A DNA stretch of 32,757 nucleotides from Bacteroidales bacterium GP1 (lineage in GTDB: Bacteria; Bacteroidota; Bacteroidia; Bacteroidales; Muribaculaceae), in assembly GCA_001701105.1 (NCBI GenBank), contig DAAI01000027.1:1-32757 (forward strand), read 5' to 3'. The position numbers and the translations under genes are program-made. Positions 7,416 through 15,100 of this stretch are shown here, piece by piece. The number at the start of each line of letters is the position of its first letter. Within the stretch, counting starts at the first letter, position 1. The notes beneath the pieces were generated by a model, which did not search any database, was not told the DNA's origin, and saw only the letters and a program-made list of their open reading frames with translations.

Positions 7416-8351
7416 TTATTTTGAACTGCTCAAGATTGAGCGTCCTGTAACCTGGCCCGAAAATACGCCTGCCACACGGAATGCCGCTTGCATGGCACGC
7501 ATTTTGTCTGTTGACTGGAGATCGAACGAGTTGAATACATATTTTGTATTCTCCGTATTTTCCCCAAGCATCACCGGATTGACATTTGTTGCCGAGATCA
7601 CATATCCCTCGGAGGTGAACGTCATCGGAAGGTTCTTAAGCACAATGTTGATTGTCTGCTTCATCTCGGGAGCAAACTTGGCATTGTAGATATATACGTC
7701 TGCTGTGTATTTGCTTGAATCCTTCAGATTCATCGACACCCGATAGATGATACTGTTGATGGGCTCGGGCATGGAGGTCATTCCGGGATAGGAAGTAAAC
7801 GTATTTGCACTGAAAATCAGGTCGGGCCAGAAAGTATTGACCGTGTTTTCACCGTATTTGAACGATAGCACGGAGTATGTATTATTCATCGGCATATACA
7901 ATGGCTCCAGATTGAAGTATTCCTTATTTATCTTGCCGAGAATGGAATCGTTGTTCATTACGGCCGCCGTAGTGTATTCGCCCGAAAAATCTGTTATTTT
8001 CACACCATCCTTGCCGGTAACATCCTGGCCGGCGAATAGATACACTACCGGGTAACCATAGCTCGGAAGCTCAAGACGCCCTGCGCCATATGGCATTTCT
8101 GAGGTCGTAAACGAGGCCTCTGTACCCCCTCCTATATTGAGTTCCGAAACACCTACTTTTACGGTTCCAGCCATCTGCTTGAACGCATAAGTGTATTTTG
8201 CACCACTAACATAGGTTTCCCCTGAAGGAGTGCTCACGAGCGAATAACATCCTGTGCTGATAGTCGAGGATGTCTCCCCTACATTTTTATCGCAGGAACT
8301 CATTCCGAGAACCATAGCTACTCCGCATAAAGCGATAATTGTTTTCTTCAT
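7416..8351 (-). CDS. Lipoprotein of unknown function next to a TonB receptor
   Basis: I do not recognise the family. The 311-aa product starts with a clear lipoprotein signal: MKKTIIALCGVAMVLGMSSC, with cysteine 20 as the predicted lipidated residue, followed by DKN; acidic residues after the cysteine resemble the Bacteroidetes export signal that sends lipoproteins to the cell surface. The rest is rich in Ser, Thr, Tyr and Gly and reads as beta-strand, with no enzyme motif. The start codon is preceded by AAGGAA. The gene follows a TonB-dependent receptor by 150 bp on the same strand and is closed by a hairpin, so it may be a surface partner of that receptor. That link rests only on position. 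Confidence 0.75.
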   Translation of the reverse strand: MKKTIIALCGVAMVLGMSSCDKNVGETSSTISTGCYSLVSTPSGETYVSGAKYTYAFKQMAGTVKVGVSELNIGGGTEASFTTSEMPYGAGRLELPSYGYPVVYLFAGQDVTGKDGVKITDFSGEYTTAAVMNNDSILGKINKEYFNLEPLYMPMNNTYSVLSFKYGENTVNTFWPDLIFSANTFTSYPGMTSMPEPINSIIYRVSMNLKDSSKYTADVYIYNAKFAPEMKQTINIVLKNLPMTFTSEGYVISATNVNPVMLGENTENTKYVFNSFDLQSTDKMRAMQAAFRVAGVFSGQVTGRSILSSSK

Positions 8352-8501
8352 TTCCTTAATTGCTTATTGATATTGGTTGGCGGCTTTTCGACCGGTTATC
8401 ATTTGCTTACACATATTTACTATATCCTCAGCCCGAGCTTCAAAGTCGCTTAATAACTAACGTAGGACATCGGCCCGGTAGTATATATCTGAAATCTTTA
8501 A

Positions 8502-10736
8502 TTACAAATTTATCCTAAGAGTCACGCCTCCCTGTATCGGACGCCCTCGCTGGAGAAATTCATTACCCATCGACATAAAATAGAATGTATGATATTTGGT
8601 GTCCGTGAGATTCTTGCCCCATATCTGGAGGCTCCAGCGCTTCCCTTCGAGCGTAATCCCGGCTCCGAGCAGGGCATAGAACGGTTGGATGCGCGTATTA
8701 TCCTCATTCCAGTATATCAGTCCGGTTCCCCGCAAATTTATGTCGGTCACTATTCTCTTTACAAATTTCCCCGATGCCACATACTGCCATATGCCTTGAA
8801 GGAACAGGGTATTTCTGGGAGCATATGGTATGAATTTACCGGCATAATCGTTGATTCCGTCATTGAATTTCACGAATCTTGCATCGGTTAGTCCATAAGA
8901 CGCTGTGATGTCGAGAGTCCGGATCGGCTGCCAGATTACCGAGAGCTCCGCACCCATGCTTCGGGTTTTTCCCGCATTGGCCATGATGCGGCCGGTTGTA
9001 TTGCCGTCCGGAAACATCGTAAGTTGTTGGTCGCGGCAATCAATATAGAAGGCCGACACATCTAACCCTATTTTCCCATCGGCAAAGGATAGATGACTTC
9101 CTATTTCATAATTCCAACTATACTCCGGTTTATAACCGACGATGTCATTAACATCATACAGCATCCCGATTCCCATTTTGCTCATCAATCGCTGCTGCAG
9201 CACTTCGCTGAACATCTGGGTATTAAATCCTCCGGCCTTCCACCCTTTCGATATATTGACATATGCGTTGCTGCGCTTATCTTCCATGAAATCATAAAGC
9301 ACGGTGAGTTTCGGCATCCAGTTGAGATAGGTCCGTCGGATTTTGCCATGCTCGTTTATCACGATGTCATTCCGCGAATAGGGTAAAAGTTTATTATCTT
9401 CATTGTGATAAATCTCGTATCCGGTATCGCAATTGCTGTGATAATCCAGCATCGCGCTCTCCACATCTATTCTTATCGCCTCGGAAAAATGCCAGTTGCC
9501 AATATCGTATTTCAATTGCTGATATATGGCACACCCCCATGTAGGGATTGTGAAATCACTGTTAAGCGCAAAGGATGAAGTATCCCATTCGATGGGATAT
9601 TCCGGATTTGCTTCATTCCGGTGCTTCACTATCAGTTCCGCTATCCCTTTCTCTTTGAAAGTTACGGGTGCCGACATATCAAGATGTTTGTAAAAACCGA
9701 AGGCTCCTGCAAGCCAGTGCAATTTATCATTGATTATATCGCCACGGAAAAGGATGTCTTCCGTCAGGCCCCATTCACGCTGCTTCTGCGTGAGGGTGAA
9801 ATAGGGATCCGGAAGGAAGTCCTGATCAAGCGTCATATTATCGTCAAGATATTGAACGGCAGAGACCGAAGTCATGGAAAATTTATCCGTCTGCCATCTT
9901 AATGTCAATCCGTCGTTAAGGCAGAAGCGTTTGTAGAAGCAAGGATCATTATAACTTATCTCTCCCCGCTCCACCGATTCATATGGATAGCCTCCTTGAT
10001 CAAGCATAGATAGGGAAAAGGCGTTTCGCAGAAAGAAATTGCTATTGATATTCTTATTAAATTTCAGCCTTACCGACCCCGACAATTCATGGTCGAGTTT
10101 ACGCCCGTCGTAACTATTCTTGAAGAAACCTTGCAACCACGACATTGATGCGGAGGCAGCAAATGCCGTTCTATTGTCAAATTTATGATACCATCCTGCT
10201 GAGCCTTTCCAGTCATTGCCGATGGCGCCCTGTACCATTATTTTCCAACCTTGCCAGCGGGATGGGGAGAGGGTGGTGATGTTGATTAATCCTCCCATGG
10301 TGTTACGTCCGAACAAAGTGCTTTGCGGGCCACGTAACATTTCTACCGATGCTATGTCCGCCAGATCAAAATCAAAGGCATTTTTATTGAGATATGGCAC
10401 ATTATCCACCGTTAGCCCAACGGCCGGCTGATCCATTCGCGCCCCTATTCCCCGTACATATATGGTGGAGGTGATGCGCGAGCCATAATCAGGGATGTAG
10501 AGATTAGGCACTGCATCAGATATACCTTTCACCGAAACAGCATTCATCTGCTCGAGGCTTCCCTCTCCGAGCACGGTGGCCGACAGAGCTTCGCCGCGCA
10601 GACGCTCCTCCTGCTTCACAGCCACTACATTCAGATCATCCAACATTGCAACCGAATCGGCCGGTTCATCCTTGGCAAAGACATCTGAGATTGCAAAGAC
10701 CGAAAGACTAATTAATGTCCATTTAATGCATTTCAC
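8502..10736 (-). CDS. TonB-dependent outer-membrane receptor
   Basis: This is an energy-driven outer-membrane importer. The 744-aa product has a signal peptide (about 1-21, ending DVFA), a possible TonB box around residues 32-40 (DDLNVVAVK), a plug domain (about 45-160, with YVRGIGARMDQPAVGLTVDNVPYL and MLRGPQSTLFGRNTMGG), then a 22-strand-type barrel ending GGVTLRINL. It lacks the carboxypeptidase-regulatory-like N-domain of SusC proteins and has no SusD partner, so it is closer to siderophore/cobalamin-type receptors; the substrate is unknown. The only in-frame start is GTG at 10736; an in-frame TAA lies just upstream. A TAATTTTG box sits 5 bp before this GTG. The downstream lipoprotein may belong to the same unit. 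Confidence 0.92.
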   Translation of the reverse strand: MKCIKWTLISLSVFAISDVFAKDEPADSVAMLDDLNVVAVKQEERLRGEALSATVLGEGSLEQMNAVSVKGISDAVPNLYIPDYGSRITSTIYVRGIGARMDQPAVGLTVDNVPYLNKNAFDFDLADIASVEMLRGPQSTLFGRNTMGGLINITTLSPSRWQGWKIMVQGAIGNDWKGSAGWYHKFDNRTAFAASASMSWLQGFFKNSYDGRKLDHELSGSVRLKFNKNINSNFFLRNAFSLSMLDQGGYPYESVERGEISYNDPCFYKRFCLNDGLTLRWQTDKFSMTSVSAVQYLDDNMTLDQDFLPDPYFTLTQKQREWGLTEDILFRGDIINDKLHWLAGAFGFYKHLDMSAPVTFKEKGIAELIVKHRNEANPEYPIEWDTSSFALNSDFTIPTWGCAIYQQLKYDIGNWHFSEAIRIDVESAMLDYHSNCDTGYEIYHNEDNKLLPYSRNDIVINEHGKIRRTYLNWMPKLTVLYDFMEDKRSNAYVNISKGWKAGGFNTQMFSEVLQQRLMSKMGIGMLYDVNDIVGYKPEYSWNYEIGSHLSFADGKIGLDVSAFYIDCRDQQLTMFPDGNTTGRIMANAGKTRSMGAELSVIWQPIRTLDITASYGLTDARFVKFNDGINDYAGKFIPYAPRNTLFLQGIWQYVASGKFVKRIVTDINLRGTGLIYWNEDNTRIQPFYALLGAGITLEGKRWSLQIWGKNLTDTKYHTFYFMSMGNEFLQRGRPIQGGVTLRINL

Positions 10737-10740
10737 ATTA

Positions 10741-10748
10741 CAAAATTA
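10741..10748 (-). promoter_or_regulatory. Possible -7 box immediately before the TonB receptor start
   Basis: TAATTTTG on the minus strand fits the Bacteroidetes -7 consensus TAnnTTTG. Its end is only 4 bp from the GTG start codon, so transcription from it would begin at or within the start codon and give a leaderless mRNA. No convincing TTTG lies 19-20 bp upstream. The match may be chance in AT-rich DNA. Confidence 0.3.
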
Positions 10749-10791
10749 ATGATTTCCTCCGAATCCTCCAACCCCTGATATTCCAATTCTC

Positions 10792-11112
10792 CTATATGTC
10801 GAGGCTCATCGGATTGAGTAAAAAATCAAACAACCCCGACACCAGAATGCCATCTACTGTGTATCACGGATTGATATTGTCGCTCACGATGATGATTTTC
10901 TTGAACACATCGCCAATCTTGCGCAGGGAATTGCTCTCCTGATTTAGTTAATTCTTATAGGGAATGGCGAAAGCCGGCTGAATATAATATCTCTTATAGC
11001 CAAGATTGGCAACAAAATCTATTCAAAGTCCCGTGACAATCTTAATCAAGTCATTTCCTTGACCGGAAATTTATTGGGCAAGAGATGCAAGACAGGGAAT
11101 TTTGATATTCAT
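10792..11112 (-). pseudogene. Deleted and stop-riddled remnant of a DUF4143-type AAA ATPase
   Basis: Reading one minus-strand frame from the ATG at 11112 to the TAG at 10792 gives 107 codons with four internal stops. The beginning (MNIKIPCLASLAQ, stop, ISGQGNDLIKIVTGL) resembles the opening of archaeal-type/DUF4143 ATPases, where LIKVVTGIRRCGKS leads into the Walker A loop. It then jumps, after a stop, to IDFVANLGYKRYYIQPAFAIPYKN and, past more stops, FKKIIIVSDNIN and GLFDFLLNP, which match the C-terminal nuclease-like part and tail of the same family. The central AAA core (about 300 residues) is missing. Intact members are typically about 380-420 aa and are common, often mobile or toxin-antitoxin-like genes in Bacteroidales. 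I recognised this by eye from family memory; it fills most of the 538-bp gap between the receptor and rnz. Confidence 0.72.
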
Positions 11113-11122
11113 TTATTATTTT

Positions 11123-11136
11123 TGCCAATATTGGCA
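11123..11136. promoter_or_regulatory. 14-bp perfect palindrome, possible operator
   Basis: TGCCAATATTGGCA reads the same on both strands. It lies 11 bp upstream of the ATPase remnant's ATG and about 140 bp upstream of rnz. Such a site fits a dimeric regulator, most simply the old control site of the decayed gene. No matching second copy upstream of another gene was seen; a related GCCAA-GA-TTGGC sits within the remnant near 10999-11010. Confidence 0.35.
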
Positions 11137-11241
11137 GTATTTGTAAATTAGGTCTTATATATAACTGATTTCATGGAGGTTAATTACCTTAAAGCTTGCC
11201 TCCTTGCATTTTCCTGAGGGGGATTGACAATTTTAGGGTGT

Positions 11242-11249
11242 TATGTTTG
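11242..11249 (+). promoter_or_regulatory. Possible -7 box for rnz
   Basis: TATGTTTG matches TAnnTTTG. A start about 7 bp later would give a leader of about 20 nt before the rnz ATG at 11275. No TTTG lies at the expected -33 position (the bases there are GGGG), so the call is weak. Confidence 0.38.
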
Positions 11250-11274
11250 TTACAATAATGAAGCTATTGATATT

Positions 11275-12192
11275 ATGAATACGTTTAATGTACATACTTT
11301 AGGATGCGGGTCGGCAAAACCGAGCACCCGGCACAATCCGGCTTGCACTGTGGTGGATCATCGAGGCACATTATATATGATCGATTGCGGAGAGGGCGCA
11401 CAGAAGCAATTTCAGGTTCAACATCTTAAGTTTTCACGATTGCGCCACATATTTCTAACCCATCTGCATGGTGATCATGTTTTAGGCCTTCCCGGCCTTA
11501 TTGCCACAATGGGGCTGGGGGGTACCGGGGGCAAAGTCACAATCCATACATTTCAGGAGGGTAAGGATCTGCTTCTGCCTTTATTTAAATTCTTCTCTCC
11601 GCAACTTAGCTTCGAGCTTGAATTCAATATCATCAAGCCGGAAGATGCCTTAATTCTCGATACACCCTCCCTTACGGTCAGCACCGTGGGTTTAAAACAT
11701 CGTGTACCGGCCGTAGGATTTGTATTCAGAGAAAAATCATCATTGCGGCATTTACGCAGGGATATTTGTGATTATCATGGAATCCCCATGTTCAGATTTA
11801 ATGAAATAAAGGCCGGTGCCGATTATGCAAAGCCGGATGGGACGATCATTCCCAATTCTCTCCTCACCACACCGGCAACGCCGCCCCGGAGTTATGCACA
11901 TATCTCCGATACGCTCTATCTCCCTGACCTTGCTCCGAAAATCAGTAATGTCGATCTGCTGTATCACGAAACGACCTATCTTGATGATTGCTCTGAGGAT
12001 GCACGCTCCCGCTTCCATTCCACGGCACGTCAGGCTGCAATTGTAGCCCGTGATGCCGGCGCGGGCCGACTCCTCACGGGCCACTACTCTTCTCGCTATA
12101 ACGATGAATCAGCTTTTCTCGATGAAGCTAAGGAGATTTTTCCTAATGCACTGCTGAATCACGAAGGGCTTGTCACTTCTGTGCGACCTTAA
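11275..12192 (+). CDS. rnz: Ribonuclease Z (tRNA 3'-processing endonuclease)
   Basis: This zinc-dependent nuclease of the metallo-beta-lactamase fold trims the 3' trailer of tRNA precursors. The 305-aa product shows all the metal ligands: HLHGDH at residues 63-68, H142 in GLKHRVPAVGF, D212 in HISDTLY and H270 in LLTGHYSSRY. The H248 segment (SRFHSTARQAA) matches the conserved HST region. The N-terminus MNTFNVHTLGCGSAKP is standard. I chose ATG at 11275; an in-frame TTG at 11224 would add 17 residues unlike the family. The 3' end overlaps the convergent alpha-2-macroglobulin gene by 20 bp, so no terminator fits between them. Confidence 0.96.
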   Translation: MNTFNVHTLGCGSAKPSTRHNPACTVVDHRGTLYMIDCGEGAQKQFQVQHLKFSRLRHIFLTHLHGDHVLGLPGLIATMGLGGTGGKVTIHTFQEGKDLLLPLFKFFSPQLSFELEFNIIKPEDALILDTPSLTVSTVGLKHRVPAVGFVFREKSSLRHLRRDICDYHGIPMFRFNEIKAGADYAKPDGTIIPNSLLTTPATPPRSYAHISDTLYLPDLAPKISNVDLLYHETTYLDDCSEDARSRFHSTARQAAIVARDAGAGRLLTGHYSSRYNDESAFLDEAKEIFPNALLNHEGLVTSVRP

Positions 12193-15100
12193 GCAATAAT
12201 CCTGCGGAGTGAGCTGCGATAACAGGGGCATACTGCGATTGTGCCGACGCTATTCCTGCCGCATATTCCCCGGCTCGATCAACGTAGCATTCGTAATTCA
12301 CCACATGTGAGCCTTTTCCTATGAATGGTATAAACAGATTGGTACCTTCATTCGTCGTCTCTTGGTAATACCATAGTCCGTCGCTCGAGGTATAACCGGA
12401 TAACTGCTCTGCCGGTTCGAGGCAGGCCGATCGGCTATCCACTACCGCAACATACTCCAGATCCCTGTCACATGTGATTGTTAGGGTAATTCTTACCTTA
12501 TCACCTACCTTTAGATTTTCTGCATCGCCAGATACATCGCCGGCGGGAGAAATTGCAAATATCTCTTTACGAATTGAAAGCTGCGGAATAGCATCCGCCT
12601 CTACATCCAGTATCGGGACTACATATTGACTCACCACTCCGCCCCATGATGGGCCAGCGGAGAATTTTTCGATGCTGATATTCCCCTGCTTTAGCTGAGC
12701 CCGGGTTAGATTGATTGTGAAACTATCAGTAAGTTTGGCGCGTTTTGGCACTTCTACCTCTCTTCCTTTTACTTTCACCTTGGCTTCTGTTCCGGGTGTT
12801 GTCCAGTCGGAGCCGGAGGTCAGGAGGGCGTTGATAACTTCGACTGTGGCGTTCATGTCGCCCCAGCTCTGAGTCTGTTTCGACATCAGGAGCCATTGAC
12901 GTAGCTGATTTACGGCCGGATCTTCCGGACGTACCTCATTATATGCTTCGAGGACCTGTGCGGTTATAATCAACGGATTCCAGCCTGACCATACTCCGCG
13001 TAGATTATCAAACCACATTCCTTTTTCCTCACTTACTGAAGCATACTGCCGTAAAGATTCAAGAATTTCTCCGGCAATTCTTTCATTCCCGCTGCGCCAC
13101 TCGAGCGTTACGGCAGTGGCTTTGTCGTATATAGAGAACTTACCCCAATCTCCGGCAATGGCTTTCATGGCCTCGGCGCGCAATGAATCGAAACCGGACT
13201 CATCTTTAAACTCAGGGAAGAAGCTCTTGATGTACAAATAATTAAGCAGCAGATTTACGCTGAAAGTACGCGGATTGTTTCGTTTCCAGTTGTCAACTAA
13301 CTCCTTATCCATGAATCTGAAGGCTTTTTCAGCTAATTTCTCAGCTCCCTGAGGAAGATACCCCATTCCGTTGAGCATGGCTAAATGCAGGAGTACCCTA
13401 CCGGTAATGAATGTTGACGATGGCATTCCTTCGCACCAACTCCATCCTCCATCCATATTCTGACGGTCGACAAGCACTTTCATTGTTTCCGTTATTGATT
13501 TTTCCGCTTCCTCCCGGTTAAGATATTTCACAAGAGCCTGCATTCTGGCGGTCTCGTCGGCTGCGTCATTAACCCAGGGTGTATTATTTAACGACCTTAG
13601 CTTCACATCTTCATTTTTCTGGAGATTGGAGACTAATGTTGAGTCGGCGGCATTCTCAGGAGCTGCAAATAAGGAGATAGCCTCCTGCAATGCCGGATAT
13701 TTGCGCATCAATCCATCTGCTATCGATGTACCATACAAAGCGTTAATCCGGGCGAGAATATTATTCGAGTTCGTGGTAATGATGGCTGGCAGGGCTGTGA
13801 CGCACTCCCATATCGGATTTCCGCAATATTGCAAAGTCACATTCGCTTCTTCACCCTTAGCAGGCATTGTCACTTTTATAGTCTGTTTTCCCGGACCGGC
13901 GTAGAACGCCCTGCTCTCCAATACAGGCGTACTGCTCGGAAGCACGGCTATTTCAGCCTGCTCCCCATCAGTGTGACTATTGCCATATGCGTAAGCGCGG
14001 ATTTTTACGAAAGAGAGATCCGATGGCACGTCGTATGTCACGGAAATGACTTCCGATCCTCCTGCGGGCACGGAGCGTGGTGACGGATTAACTGATGTCA
14101 GTATCTTACCATTTACCGGGTTGATAATCTCAATTTTTCCTGACATCTCGACAATCTCTCCGCTATTGTTGAAAAGAGTGGCCGAAATTTCTGCCTTATC
14201 GCCGGTCCGGAGGAAGCGGGGAGCATTCATCTGCACCATTACTTGTTTTGAAGCAACAGCGTCGAATGTAGCTACCGCTCCACGCAATTTTTCATCATAT
14301 CCGGCTATCTGGAATTGCCAAGTCCCTATAAATTGAGGTACTTCAAAATTCACGTCGACCACACCGGCCTCGTCGGTGATCAAGTCGGGCATAAAGAAGG
14401 CCAGGGGCATCTCTATAGGCCGCAACCGGATATTATCTTCCGATTGCGCGCCCTCTTCTTCCATATCCTCGGAAACCCCGCTTGCTCTCGATCCTCTTAT
14501 CATAATCTCACTTTCCTCCAAAACCGCGGAATCCATGACCATATCTTCGCTTAACGCCATTTTCCGTGATTTCAGATTGCTCGCGGTAGGCATCATGGAA
14601 TACATCATCTGATTATAAATCCTCGTATGGCCTATAAGCGAGTGGCCATAAAAATTCCATGCCGGAACCATTAACGGAGTCGAAGAAGACCCTTTAACTA
14701 TTTTATATTTTGTAAATGTATCGCTCTCCCTATATAAGTCTCGCATCGATACATGGAATTGATTATACCACGATAATGAGCCATATGGATTAAAACTCCA
14801 TTGGAACGGAGATAGGGCATTCAGGGCTTTGTTGCTCATTACAGCCATTATCGGACGAATGCTCAATGGCTCACCCTCAATGTCAAACCGGAATTTCCAT
14901 TGTTCCCTGTCGCCGGGTGTCAGCCGGTCGCGGAAACTTTCAGATTTTATATTTATCTTTTTAGTCTGCGCCGCGGGAATGAGAGTGATGACTTCGTGCT
15001 TGCGGTCTAAATCATGCATCCCCACAAATGTCACGAATATTCTCTCATCAGCCTCGGGAGCATTGATCTCTATCTTCTGATTAACTCCGTTTGCCTTTAT

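Noticed and set aside
11224..11274. TTG start that extends rnz by 17 residues
   Set aside because: The added residues do not match the family, and the -7 box at 11242-11249 would lie inside the gene.
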